64,000 nt of DNA, from positions 1,860,001 through 1,924,000 of the forward strand of contig CBDDKB010000002.1 of assembly GCA_965229935.1 (NCBI GenBank). Reading direction: 5' to 3'. The notes under the pieces were generated by a model. It was not told the origin of the DNA. It ran no database searches and saw nothing but the letters and a program-made list of their open reading frames with translations. The translations under genes were made by a program, and so were the position numbers. Of this stretch, positions 18,201 to 26,669 are shown in pieces (position 1 is the stretch's first letter; each line of letters opens with the position of its first letter). The stretch is from SPJN01 sp965229935 (lineage in GTDB: Bacteria; Pseudomonadota; Alphaproteobacteria; SPJN01).

Positions 18201-18737
18201 CCCAAGCGGCAATTGGCGACGCGCCAGATATTCCGCAAGGGCCTTTTCCATTTCTGTCTTTGGCAACTCCAGCGCGTCTAGCTGCCCAGCATCGCCCTCA
18301 GCCTGATGCTCTGCGGGGTCAAAATCTTGAATGGACGTCAAAAACCGGCCATCTATATCCCGCAAACGAGATTGGCCAGCGCCATCAAAACCTTTCAGCG
18401 TGCTTTTAGGCGGCTTGTATTTTGTTGTCGGCGATAGGTTCTCAATTTTCCAACCTAACTTGTCCGCCCCGCGTTCCAGAGAATGAACCAACCAATTGTG
18501 CAGCGCTGATGGGGGGCACTTCACCTCACAATCTGCCTTCTTTTGACACCGCTGATAGGTGGAGAAAAGTTCATCTTGCAGAGCGCGCACTGCCTCGATA
18601 TCCAGCATCATTTCGCGTTCACCACCCATCAGTGCGGGATAAGAATATCGAAACAGCTTGTTTATTTCGTCCGCAAGCCCACGACCAAACAGCCTCGCAT
18701 TGGATCCCCATTTCCAGACTTTATGAAACTCAGTCAT
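15225..18737 (-). CDS. Very large tyrosine recombinase, third gene of a recombinase trio
   Basis: A 1170-residue tyrosine recombinase, about three times the usual size. The catalytic residues are all present: Arg575 in YWCGVRIGELVGLECC, H698xxR701 in RFHDLRHTAAS, His762 in SQSLGHAGYEE and the Tyr772 nucleophile in TMASYLHVMEL. About 550 residues precede the catalytic domain and about 400 follow it; the extensions are unrecognised. The frame is open to 18908, but the ATG at 18737 overlaps the stop of the preceding recombinase as ATGA, so the two are translationally coupled. Trios of linked recombinases of this kind (RIT elements, and the gammaproteobacterial GMT islands with GmtY/GmtZ/GmtX) carry cargo such as defence genes; whether this is a relative is inference. 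Confidence 0.85.
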   Translation of the reverse strand: MTEFHKVWKWGSNARLFGRGLADEINKLFRYSYPALMGGEREMMLDIEAVRALQDELFSTYQRCQKKADCEVKCPPSALHNWLVHSLERGADKLGWKIENLSPTTKYKPPKSTLKGFDGAGQSRLRDIDGRFLTSIQDFDPAEHQAEGDAGQLDALELPKTEMEKALAEYLARRQLPLGQVLYSAMRFGGLVQPDLLRGLVRCLEVNPKAIGGRLVLELILENETTDRETPEDEQGAALTETSSQQRQTWIPDPLTAVLILRLRKTYDFADIEEFKTKWVDRAPSLVGEFLQAIGVKASFNKVRKWCRHAGALSAPPAVYAYRSGELRTRSLDLERTAALLGFEPKDYVRDLPFDSEEGDSLGAVQSEDLMGKPKNAAVDARKAYYGLRNCFEDLPHGRWRKTALENVEKYIERTSLPPVHLLVARWVQALVRNVLQEHSKLSSVGGVTNCLSALGPRFFVAAAGFEEEEFEEEDIWVSIYESVFAKKKASQKVRLVKEMQSLHDFILSRVEEDIPELDLYQHFGVPSRRRQLRAAYLTILEMRAAQASIREMGNSAWSEKLETLLLLAYWCGVRIGELVGLECCDIDLIVGDKSGEGEIEIVAASLVIRRNKLGRVKSTTSQRVINIAALMPEQDLRKVYEYCVRRARMQSLALDELSSSQKPLFVDGSSPVSSKSVRRILLPMLKQITGNEDFRFHDLRHTAASNLFMALHLACNPHSDIINGVQGKELLKEIGARHHNQNIATRVDRRLVHIVSQSLGHAGYEETMASYLHVMELMSVEAMAQDQPFYTGIVAGEVVALDCNQRFMADFLGLSVGRASHLMTGFRSKSTFDRLNVLQEEMIKRSKYDELNRFEIYEPKKPDVPKITAIMPTAGDFQKMAVLAHQGMQPSEIALKVEFPEALCADLIEAMTRTASRLTQKPVKEKRAPKSRSRDNDEPKDQFKGIRTQLLTGVGDAANKQIDSFGEVPGLLASYPRQFYERKLLNTAWQKVASLLQVTGLWQLDDGGGCLLGAQRKFTSIQIEQQERIHREFKSYLACVSSSKRSFNPFGSGQFDAEADGLLLLRLFMRIVPVQNINIRWIPNQHAADRSAVVFRRSRNISKGIVIDRAEPSEFKSKKWPWGVWSIELVNDEGGGSYGLWYAVYLFCIFFKALDPKVVANELSAVRSF

Positions 18738-20962
18738 CGCAGCATCGCCTTTGGAATGCGCCATTGCAGGTCGTGCCACAGCTGTGTTATCGGCCCTTCC
18801 AGTTCGGTGCGTATTTGAGCCGGCGAAAGTGTCGATGGGGCTGAATAAGGCTCTTCGCCAATCGTCCAGTGCCCCATTAGCGCATCGATGACATGCGATG
18901 GCACACACTGTTCAATCAAATAGTTTACTAGAAAATGGCGCGGCGCATTGATCGGAGTGTCCCAGAACTCTTCTACCAATTCTTGAATTGCGCCCTGTTT
19001 GGCATCTCGTGGCTCCATGTTGGATCGGTAGAAAAAGAACGGCGCCACACCTTTCTGAGCAGGGCTATGAACCAGTGACGCGGATCTACGTTTTTTGTAA
19101 AGCTCAAGAAATTCCAAAAAATCTGGCGGGAGCCAAACCAGTCGTCGCTCATGTGAGGCATCGACGGCCTTATCTCCAACTAGGGCGAACCCTGTAATCA
19201 GATCAATATCGTCGAAACTTGAGATTGGTGAACTAAAGGGACGAAAGCCTGTTAGCAGTTGAATGCCGATCAAAACATAGAGTGTTAAATAATCATGGGA
19301 TAAGCGATAGTAATAATCTTGATGCCGCTGACTATAGAGCTCATTCAGCTTTAATCTAATATCTGCGCCAAGGGCGCGGTAAACTTTGATTTCAGAACGC
19401 ACTTGCGACCCAACCCACCCCGATAGTTCGTTTGAAGAAATTTTATCAAACGTAGAACGCAAGCCTAGATTATCGAGCAGACCCGCAACAGCCTGCTGAT
19501 ACCGCTCCGCTACCCACTGCCGCCGCTGCGAAATATAATATAGCTGGCTTTCAACCAGCCCTCCAATTTGAATACCCAGAACAAAGCTGGCGATGTTCCT
19601 GCCTCCCAGTGCATTTGAGAGTTGTAGCGGCAAGTAAGCCTCAAACCTGTGCAGCGTTAAGGTGTGTTTTACTGGCAGTATCTCATTTGCCAACAACTCC
19701 TTTACTGCAACCTCAATTGTTGCCCCAGTATGACGTATTAGCTTGGATCCATTTTTTCGCGGATATTTCGTCAGGTAAGCGTTTAGAACATCCCGCAATA
19801 AATGAGGCGCTGGCAACACGATGTGACTACAGGTTGGCCGCACAAACTTTTGCCAGCTATCGTCCACCTTCTTCGCCGCTCGAGGCCGAAATGCAGGCAC
19901 ATAAATACGCATACCATCCGCCCGAACGCCGCCGACATTCGGTAGCTGGCCCTCAAGCTCATCGCCGCTTTCAACAACCCGAAACTTTAGGATCTGATCC
20001 AATGGCCGACCGGCAAGAAACATCAGCAACAATGCCAGTCGCGCTGCTAACTTCACTTCATCAAGTTCTAATTCAGCATCACAAAGCCACCTAAGAAGGC
20101 GTGCAACATCAACGCTTGATGCGGCCCCATGCCCAATGGGTAAAACCTGCGCTGAGCGCTTTATCGAATTTATGCGGCCCTTGGCATTTCGGCTGGCCTC
20201 TGTCGCCACCCGCTGATAAGCGCGCTCCTTAGAAATAATCTTTCTTTTCTCGGATCTGTCTTCGGGCGGAGCGCAGGCTGGCATTGACCTTAACTGGCCC
20301 GTCTCTGTCAGTCTGTAGTCCATTGACTCAAAGAGCAGACCTTGCGGGCCTGTTTCCAAGGTAACTCTGACGCTACGAGCCCGCCCTTTTGATACTCTTT
20401 TGTATCCGCCTGTTTCGAGTTCTGCAGCCTCTCCTAAACGCAAAAGGTCTTTCAAAGTTGACTCTGATGTAATGTGATCGTTTGACAGACGAAGCAGATC
20501 CCAAGGGTCTTCACCAAACCCATCAGGCAAAGTTTTTAGTCGTTGTGATTTTTCGACTAGAATGCGTTTGTAGGCTTTCGATGCGGCCGCAAGGCGAGAT
20601 CCATATTTCTTTCCCTTCGCCTCCAGCAGTTGCTCCACTTTGAAAGACGAGCGAATAATCGACTTTGCCAACGCCTTCTGATTTGTACTCCACCCCACAT
20701 CATAACACGCGATCATCGTGAACGTCGGACACGTGGTCGATGTTCCGATCATTGTCGGCTTCGAGTTGGGTATTGCGAGATCACCAGAAATTGCCGAAAT
20801 GGCATCGGCCATCTCCCCCAAATCAATCAAGCCTTCATCAATAAAAGTCTGGCAGTTGTTAATGAAATGAGGCCAGTTGAAATCTGCGGCAACCAAATTC
20901 ACGTCTGGATTAGGAACTAATAGGTAGTTAGCCAAGCCTTTCTTTATTCCTTCGTCAATCAT
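18734..20962 (-). CDS. Large tyrosine-recombinase-like protein, second gene of the trio
   Basis: A protein of about 742 residues with a C-terminal tyrosine-recombinase-like domain in which several boxes depart from consensus. The first Arg lies in LLTGFRPFSSP (R574). The second box reads NAPRHFLVNYL, with Asn in place of the usual His of HxxR. The third is ALMGHWTIGEEPYS, with the only candidate Tyr 8 residues after the His. It may be catalytically altered or serve as a partner to the 1170-residue enzyme. I chose the ATG at 20962: a GGAG ribosome-binding site lies 6 bases upstream, better than the ATG at 20974. The start overlaps the end of the 178-residue gene, and its stop overlaps the next ATG. 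Confidence 0.8.
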   Translation of the reverse strand: MIDEGIKKGLANYLLVPNPDVNLVAADFNWPHFINNCQTFIDEGLIDLGEMADAISAISGDLAIPNSKPTMIGTSTTCPTFTMIACYDVGWSTNQKALAKSIIRSSFKVEQLLEAKGKKYGSRLAAASKAYKRILVEKSQRLKTLPDGFGEDPWDLLRLSNDHITSESTLKDLLRLGEAAELETGGYKRVSKGRARSVRVTLETGPQGLLFESMDYRLTETGQLRSMPACAPPEDRSEKRKIISKERAYQRVATEASRNAKGRINSIKRSAQVLPIGHGAASSVDVARLLRWLCDAELELDEVKLAARLALLLMFLAGRPLDQILKFRVVESGDELEGQLPNVGGVRADGMRIYVPAFRPRAAKKVDDSWQKFVRPTCSHIVLPAPHLLRDVLNAYLTKYPRKNGSKLIRHTGATIEVAVKELLANEILPVKHTLTLHRFEAYLPLQLSNALGGRNIASFVLGIQIGGLVESQLYYISQRRQWVAERYQQAVAGLLDNLGLRSTFDKISSNELSGWVGSQVRSEIKVYRALGADIRLKLNELYSQRHQDYYYRLSHDYLTLYVLIGIQLLTGFRPFSSPISSFDDIDLITGFALVGDKAVDASHERRLVWLPPDFLEFLELYKKRRSASLVHSPAQKGVAPFFFYRSNMEPRDAKQGAIQELVEEFWDTPINAPRHFLVNYLIEQCVPSHVIDALMGHWTIGEEPYSAPSTLSPAQIRTELEGPITQLWHDLQWRIPKAMLR

Positions 20963-21491
20963 CGAGAACTCCATCAATAAGCGACAGTTGCGAATTTGCT
21001 GCCGGAATTTTTTCCAACCGTTTTGATGAAATCATCAGCGCTTTCGAAAGATTCTCGATTGATCTATAGCCGGTCAGCTTTTCGCGCTGTTCGCGCTCAA
21101 GCCTCTTAAACGAAACGTGAAGGACCTGCATTTCAGAGCGTGCAAACATCGCCATCAGTATACCGAGGCTGGCGATTGATTCAGCCTCGTCTATAACGGC
21201 CACAGCCCTATGGTTTGAGAGATCAAGGACCGGAACAATGCACCCCGAACCCAGAATACGTTTGGCAATGAGATAACTGAGGAGACCTGATCTTAGGTAG
21301 TAGCGGGCGCCGCCACCTTTACCTTTCTCGACAACAAGAGGCTGCAACCGCAAAAGGGCAAAAATGCCATCCTTAGTCAGGGGCGGGTCGAGCAACCCAA
21401 GGCCAGCAAAATCATTACCGATAATATTTGCGGCGGGCGATATTTTCGTGGCGGAAATGTCGCTAAGTTTTATCAGTTTTTCGACTGCCAT
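20955..21491 (-). CDS. Small first protein of the recombinase trio
   Basis: A 178-residue soluble protein without a family I can name with confidence (KLIKLSDISATKISPAANII near the start, then RYYLRSGLLSYLIAKRILGS). Position and size fit the small accessory member of three-gene recombinase systems, such as GmtX in the gammaproteobacterial trio. The open frame extends to 21536 with TTG; I chose the ATG at 21491, which has a GGAGAAAA ribosome-binding site. Its stop lies inside the start region of the 742-residue recombinase, so the three genes form a tightly coupled operon. The upstream region carries three copies of a 27-base palindrome. It could be a DNA-binding accessory or directionality factor (inference). 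Confidence 0.65.
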   Translation of the reverse strand: MAVEKLIKLSDISATKISPAANIIGNDFAGLGLLDPPLTKDGIFALLRLQPLVVEKGKGGGARYYLRSGLLSYLIAKRILGSGCIVPVLDLSNHRAVAVIDEAESIASLGILMAMFARSEMQVLHVSFKRLEREQREKLTGYRSIENLSKALMISSKRLEKIPAANSQLSLIDGVLDD

Positions 21492-21574
21492 TTTTTCTCC
21501 GAAGTCGGCCCCGGAGACAATCTGGATAGAGATCAAACTCTATGTCAAGTTACTGTTATTATTGGTATTTTTTC

Positions 21575-21697
21575 TTCATTATAGTTGATTTTAATAATGA
21601 ACTGACAGGTCATTATAGTGCGATTTTATAATGAAACAGGCATTACAAACGAACGTTGCAATCAATCCATTCATTACAAACACATACTTATAATGAA
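21575..21697. repeat. Three palindromic repeats TTCATTAT-N11/12-ATAATGAA
   Basis: Three near-identical palindromes lie at 21575-21601, 21609-21635 and 21670-21697: arms (T)TCATTAT or TTCATTAC on the left and ATAATGAA on the right, with spacers of 11, 11 and 12 bases. Extra half-sites (CATTACAAAC) occur at 21641 and 21672. They lie between the recombinase trio and the divergent NTPase gene. Candidates are arm-type recombinase sites at an element end, or operators controlling both directions. The remainder of 21492-21884 shows no gene. Confidence 0.6.
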
Positions 21698-21884
21698 TTC
21701 GGCACATACTGACGCAGGAAGAGATTCGGTTGCGTTTCGACAACCTTTTCAAAGCCGGCTTTTTAAAGGTCGTACATGTTCACTGATTCTCATGGCACAT
21801 TAATGAGGTGAAACGTGGAACATAGTCCGGCGAACGAGGCTAGCGTTACAGTGCACGCGAGACAAATAGAGGACAGGCAAGTTC

Positions 21885-23771
21885 ATGACAATCAACCAGC
21901 ACGGGGAAGCCGCAATACGCAAATACCTTGAAACCACAAACCCAGAATATGCCTTATCTATTTCAGGGAAGTGGGGCAGCGGCAAAACCCATTTGATCAA
22001 AAAATTGACAAACGGATACACAAAGGAAAAATGCATTTATGTAAGCCTATTTGGCATTGCGACGCGCGCCGAATTTCATATGGCCTTGCTCAAAGCTTGC
22101 AAAATCGCCTGGGGCAACAAAGTCGCAGAAGCTCTACGCCAAACCAGAATAGGCATCCCCGGCATTGCCAGCCTAAACTTAGGCGGAATCATTAGTGACA
22201 CGATTGCATGGGAAGTATTAGCACGGCAGATGCCCGACATTTTGGTGATCGATGATATCGAGCGCTGCAAGTGGCCGGTCGATGAATTGTTTGGTTTCTT
22301 GAACCAGCTGGTAGAACACGAACGCAAGCAGATTATTTTAATCGAAAACCCAAACGGCAATTTGCATCTGAAAGATCAATCTGTCGGGGATGAAGAATCT
22401 GCCGTAGGTCAAGAGGCAGCAGCAATCGACGAGCGCGAAAAGCTAATAGGTCAAACTGTCATCATTGAAGCTGACTTCGATACAGCATTCGGCCAATTTG
22501 TGTCGCAATACCAAACAAATAGGACTCAGCGATCACGTCAAGCGCTGCATGAAAACCAGCACCACATTAAAAAGGTATTTGTTAACTCAAAATACTCCAA
22601 TCTTCGGCTTCTGAAGCGGGCCATCAGGGATTGCTTTGATCTGTTAGACAACATGCCCGAAGGCGCATTCGCCTACCCTGAGAAAATCTCCATCCTCATT
22701 CAATCTTTTCTGATCATTCATATGGCATTCAACAATAATGACCTAACAATTGACGACTTAGAAAAAAGAGGAAACCTAAGTCAATACACAAATGCCTCGG
22801 AAAGCAGATTCGCGTCTCTATATAAAAGACACCCATCGTCCGGAATCGAAGGATACGGCAACCCCGTGCTTCCAAACGATATTGCATTACATGTCATTGG
22901 ATATGGACATATGTCTGCAGACCAAATTACAGACGCAATTCAAAGTTCCAGTCACTTCACAAAACCTGATGAGACACCTCTTTGGCGCAGAGCATGGGAC
23001 TGGCGAGAATTGACCGCACCCGATGCAGTCTCACTGATGGACAACCTTGAGAAATCTCTAAGAAACGGTGACATCGTCCAGCCGGGCGAACTTCTTCATG
23101 TTTACAGTTCATTCTTTGATGCCGCTGAACAGGGGGCAATTAACCACAACGCGGATCAAGTCAACGAATTATTCATGTCAGTTATATCCGACTTGAAAGA
23201 ACGCAGCCTATTGATGGAAACGGACCACAAGGGAGCTGATTATCAGAATGACCGATATCAATATGGCTTTAATGATCGGCTAAGGGTTAGCTACGGTGGT
23301 TGGACCTTTGAAGTCAGAGCTGGCATGGATCCAGTGATAGATCACCTGAAGTCTTGTATGGATGATCTTTTCGAAGCAAAAATTCCGGCGATCTGCGACG
23401 AAATCCTAGAAAAGCTAAAGACCGACCCAAATGAATTGGTTTGGGATATCGCCGATAGTTCGGGTCGCTCTCAGTTCCCCAACTACCCCATATACTCTAT
23501 GATTGCTGTTAATGACTTTGCCGCCCGCCTATACGACTTGTTTCAAAGCGACCGCCAAACTGCAAATTTGATCGGAGACGCTGTTAAATATCGCCTAGAC
23601 TATCACAGAACCGCATTGAGTGATGAAGTGGAGTGGGCCAAAGAGGTTGGCGAACGCATGATCGAACTAGGCGCATCAGAGTCGGGGATGGCAAGGGTCC
23701 AAGCTGTTCAATTTGCAACACGATATTTGGGGTATGAAGCGTCCGAAGCGCAGAATTTTCATACACCATAG
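21885..23771 (+). CDS. KAP-like P-loop NTPase, candidate defence protein
   Basis: A 628-residue P-loop NTPase. Walker A is SGKWGSGKTHLIKKL (G28-T35) and Walker B is DILVIDDIERC (D123/D124), the pattern of KAP and related STAND-like ATPases in which an Asp-Asp pair ends the strand. The remaining 480 residues are helical and unrecognised; there are no clear membrane helices, unlike classical KAP proteins. GAGG bases precede the ATG at 21885. The gene lies between a recombinase trio and a CBASS operon and runs in the CBASS direction with a 172-base gap. It is therefore either a stand-alone anti-phage ATPase or an accessory. Conservation of motif geometry supports activity; the substrate is unknown. 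Confidence 0.75.
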   Translation: MTINQHGEAAIRKYLETTNPEYALSISGKWGSGKTHLIKKLTNGYTKEKCIYVSLFGIATRAEFHMALLKACKIAWGNKVAEALRQTRIGIPGIASLNLGGIISDTIAWEVLARQMPDILVIDDIERCKWPVDELFGFLNQLVEHERKQIILIENPNGNLHLKDQSVGDEESAVGQEAAAIDEREKLIGQTVIIEADFDTAFGQFVSQYQTNRTQRSRQALHENQHHIKKVFVNSKYSNLRLLKRAIRDCFDLLDNMPEGAFAYPEKISILIQSFLIIHMAFNNNDLTIDDLEKRGNLSQYTNASESRFASLYKRHPSSGIEGYGNPVLPNDIALHVIGYGHMSADQITDAIQSSSHFTKPDETPLWRRAWDWRELTAPDAVSLMDNLEKSLRNGDIVQPGELLHVYSSFFDAAEQGAINHNADQVNELFMSVISDLKERSLLMETDHKGADYQNDRYQYGFNDRLRVSYGGWTFEVRAGMDPVIDHLKSCMDDLFEAKIPAICDEILEKLKTDPNELVWDIADSSGRSQFPNYPIYSMIAVNDFAARLYDLFQSDRQTANLIGDAVKYRLDYHRTALSDEVEWAKEVGERMIELGASESGMARVQAVQFATRYLGYEASEAQNFHTP

Positions 23772-23899
23772 TAATGATTCTCGGTTCATTTATCGAATCT
23801 CAAGAATTCAAATTCCCTCATCTAGAAATCACAACCATTGATTCAATCGCTGGCTCGCAGCAACCTTCCGTATTTCGGCCGGATATGGTAGAACAAAAC

Positions 23900-23920
23900 G
23901 TGCCCATGCGAATCGGGCAC
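23900..23920. promoter_or_regulatory. Hairpin upstream of the CBASS operon
   Basis: GTGCCC and GGGCAC form a perfect 6-base stem around a 9-base loop, ending 24 bases before the CD-NTase start. It could be a leader structure or an operator. No U-run follows, so it is not a typical terminator. Confidence 0.3.
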
Positions 23921-23943
23921 AGCATAAATAGGGAATTTACGAG

Positions 23944-24966
23944 TTGGCAGACACACAGAAACAGTTTGAAGAGTTCCATCAGATTATCCGATTGTCGGCA
24001 GATGATGGAAAGGCGATTTTGGCGGAAAAGCGCGACATTATCGAAAAAGACCTAAAAGCGGGCCTGAAGAAACGAGCTGAAGAAAACGACGAAGACCAAA
24101 TTGGCTTTTCGACTTTTCAACAAGGCAGCTACGCCATGAATACCGGAACCGTTCCTGCTAACGGTGACTATGATATTGATGTTGGAATCCTATTGGAAGG
24201 GACAGAAGATACCTTTCCAGACCCCGTTGGCATTAAGACTATCATCCGAGATGCGATTAATTCCTCTGTTCGCACTGTCACGATACGACGCCCGTGTGTG
24301 ACGGTAAACTACATTAAAAATGGCGAGGTAGATTACCATGTAGATCTCGCAATTTATGTCCAAGATGATTGGAGTGATTGCTATAAAATCGCCTTTGGAC
24401 GTGAATTTTCATCTGATGAAAATAAACATTGGCAGATAAGTGATCCAATAGGACTGAAAAAGGCGATCAATGATAGGGTTTCTGATGACGGCGATAGAAA
24501 GCAATATCGACGTGTCATCCGTTATTTGAAACGTTGGCGAGACATGAACTTCACGACTGGCTCTCCCCCAAGCATTGCGCTGACCGTTGCTGCATATCAT
24601 TGGTTTTCAGCAGATACTCTGTTTAGAAAATATCGCGATCTACGGGCGCTTGAGCGACTGGTTCAATGCATGTTGGACAGTCAAGGATTTTTGTCGGAAC
24701 GGATGAAAATTAAATTGCCTGTTGAACCTTATAATGACCTGCTTGATAGCTTAACTGATGCTCAGATGGAAAGTTATAGAGGAAAACTGGAGAAGCTGCA
24801 CGATGCTCTTGTCTCGGCAAGAGATGACGATGATTTGATTTCTGCGTGCAAGACACTGAAAAAGGTGTTTGGTGATGATTTTCCTGTGCCGGAGGATGAC
24901 GATCCGGAAGGCAAAAAGAAGAAATCTAACAGCGCAGGATATATAACAACTGGGTCTTCAGCTTGA
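23944..24966 (+). CDS. CBASS CD-NTase (cGAS/DncV-like nucleotidyltransferase)
   Basis: A 340-residue enzyme that senses phage infection and makes a cyclic oligonucleotide signal. The active site is clear: GSY at 61-63, the catalytic DxD within DYDIDVG (D77/D79) and the third acid D134 in VDYHVDLAIYV. The helical OAS-like domain follows (YRRVIRYLKRWRDMNF). The C-terminus is a charged flexible tail (DPEGKKKKSNSAGYI) that ends in Ala, as expected for a substrate of Cap2, which joins the last residue of the synthase to targets. Translation must start at the TTG at 23944, because the first internal ATG would remove the GSY motif; an AGGGA site lies upstream. The stop overlaps the Cap2 start as TTGA. 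I cannot assign the clade or the nucleotide product. Confidence 0.92.
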   Translation: MADTQKQFEEFHQIIRLSADDGKAILAEKRDIIEKDLKAGLKKRAEENDEDQIGFSTFQQGSYAMNTGTVPANGDYDIDVGILLEGTEDTFPDPVGIKTIIRDAINSSVRTVTIRRPCVTVNYIKNGEVDYHVDLAIYVQDDWSDCYKIAFGREFSSDENKHWQISDPIGLKKAINDRVSDDGDRKQYRRVIRYLKRWRDMNFTTGSPPSIALTVAAYHWFSADTLFRKYRDLRALERLVQCMLDSQGFLSERMKIKLPVEPYNDLLDSLTDAQMESYRGKLEKLHDALVSARDDDDLISACKTLKKVFGDDFPVPEDDDPEGKKKKSNSAGYITTGSSA

Positions 24967-26669
24967 CACCGGATTGGGTTTCGATCGCGAAAAAAATTGA
25001 TGTGGTCGAATCGGCTGAAATGAGCCGTAAAGGCCGCTTAATCTGTAATGTCCGCGCTGGTGAAAATACATGGAAAATCGGAATTTCTGTGGAATATCCA
25101 ATCCGCCGCCTGCCAACTGTTGTGTTGGAAGATGTGTATGATCTCCAATTAATACCTCATGTTTGTTGGGAAGGCGTGATTTGTTACTCTACTAACCAAG
25201 GCGTTAGCATAGATTTTGAGACCCCAGAATTCATTCTTGCATCTGTGCTTTCAGATGTAGTCAAAATCCTTTCGGAAGGCGATCAGCCTTGGGACGAGAA
25301 TCCCCACCTTGCGGACGCCTTTTTTAGTGAATTTGAGGGCTATTGGAACAAGCAAAAGAATTGTCTCAGCGTTGATGTTTTGGTCGGCCAATTGGATCGT
25401 GTTGCGCATGCCAATGTTTACATACGGCCGGATTTGGAGATGTCGACCACTGGGGCGATATATACTGTGATTTCACGTCAGCATGAGAGCCCCCTTAATC
25501 ATTTGTTCAAAGGAGCTGTGTTGGGGGAAAGTCCGGTACATTGGCCTGACGCACTCATTATCCCTTTGAGTGAACGTGTTAGGCCGCCAGAGATGGCCGA
25601 AGAGTTGGACGCAGAATGTGTCACGCGAATTCTTGAAAAAGTGCCAACCAAGGATCGCAGAAAATGTTCTGCTTTGTTCAAGAAACGATCAGCTAAAGGA
25701 CGAAGCCTGATACTAATTTTTCAAATGCCCCGTTTGAAATCGGAATATTCGATGTTCGGGATTATTGTTGGGGCGAAGTGCGTTTGGAACGGCTTGAAAT
25801 TGAAATCAGCAGAATTTTTGCGTCCACTTGTTGTCAAAAGGCAAACCAAAGAACATTTATTAAGACGGGCTGGTGGTATTCCATCGTTGCAGAATAAGCA
25901 TGTAGCAGTAGTTGGCTGCGGCTCTGTCGGAGGAGCGATAGGAGTTCTGCTTGCGAAAAGTGGGGTCGGAGAAATTACATTTTTTGACGATGACTATCTG
26001 ACGAGTGAGAACCTTCATCGTCATGTTCTCGGCGTGCCTTGGATAGGCAAGAGTAAGGCGATTGCAATGGCTGCAGAACTCGAAGCTCGACTACCTTATG
26101 TTAAATCACATGCCGTTAATGAGAGGTATAACGGGACAGCCGAGAGTGACTGGTGTTTTGATGCTGTGGTGCTTGCAATTGGTGAGCCAACTATAGAGCG
26201 CGCAATAAACGAACAATATGTACAGCGCCGCAAAAATGGTCCGGTGCCGATTCTTGTAACAACATGGCTTGAGGCAAAGGGTGTTGCTGGTCACGCAGTT
26301 TCGATAAATGGTCAATCAGCCGGTTGTTTGTCATGCCTGTATCATTGGGAAAATGAGTTTCAACTTTTTCCCGTTACTTCAATAATTTCGCCCGATGAAG
26401 TAACGGCCACAAATTTGACGGGTTGTGGCGGAACCTTCACACCGTTTGGGGCAATCGATGCGGAAAAGACTGCGGCTGTTGCCTCACGGCTAGTGTTGCG
26501 GCAGCTTAACAAAGTTACCGATCACGCAGAGTATGACTGCTGGTGGGAAAGGGATGTTGTGGCGACGGGGGTTAAAGTCAGAGATATTCGAATGTCTGGG
26601 CCTATGGATGACTTTGCTCATTCTGCCACTGCGCATATTGCAGAAGGATGCCCGACGTGTCGTCTTTAG
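24963..26669 (+). CDS. cap2: CBASS Cap2, fused E2-E1 ubiquitin-like ligase
   Basis: A 568-residue protein that conjugates the CD-NTase through its C-terminus and so primes it for signalling (type II CBASS). The N-terminal E2-like domain carries the candidate catalytic Cys74 in HVCWEGVICYS. The C-terminal E1/ThiF domain has the nucleotide-binding loop VVGCGSVGGAIG (from G318), the acidic end FFDDDYL, the catalytic Cys488 in NLTGCGGTFTPFG and zinc-binding CxxC pairs (GCLSC near 455 and CPTC at 563-566). The start is a TTG sharing bases with the CD-NTase stop, so the two are translationally coupled. It overlaps Cap3 by 22 bases at its end. Length and domain order match known Cap2 proteins. Confidence 0.94.
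   Translation: MTPDWVSIAKKIDVVESAEMSRKGRLICNVRAGENTWKIGISVEYPIRRLPTVVLEDVYDLQLIPHVCWEGVICYSTNQGVSIDFETPEFILASVLSDVVKILSEGDQPWDENPHLADAFFSEFEGYWNKQKNCLSVDVLVGQLDRVAHANVYIRPDLEMSTTGAIYTVISRQHESPLNHLFKGAVLGESPVHWPDALIIPLSERVRPPEMAEELDAECVTRILEKVPTKDRRKCSALFKKRSAKGRSLILIFQMPRLKSEYSMFGIIVGAKCVWNGLKLKSAEFLRPLVVKRQTKEHLLRRAGGIPSLQNKHVAVVGCGSVGGAIGVLLAKSGVGEITFFDDDYLTSENLHRHVLGVPWIGKSKAIAMAAELEARLPYVKSHAVNERYNGTAESDWCFDAVVLAIGEPTIERAINEQYVQRRKNGPVPILVTTWLEAKGVAGHAVSINGQSAGCLSCLYHWENEFQLFPVTSIISPDEVTATNLTGCGGTFTPFGAIDAEKTAAVASRLVLRQLNKVTDHAEYDCWWERDVVATGVKVRDIRMSGPMDDFAHSATAHIAEGCPTCRL

Noticed and set aside
18738..18908. Longer start for the 1170-residue recombinase
   Set aside because: It would overlap the preceding recombinase by 175 bases; the ATGA junction at 18737 is far more likely.
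21575..21697. CRISPR array
   Set aside because: Only three units, palindromic throughout, spacers between units are 7 and 34 bases and no cas genes are present.
24963..26669. MoeB/ThiF biosynthetic enzyme
   Set aside because: The N-terminal E2-like domain, position after a CD-NTase and a following JAMM protease identify it as Cap2.
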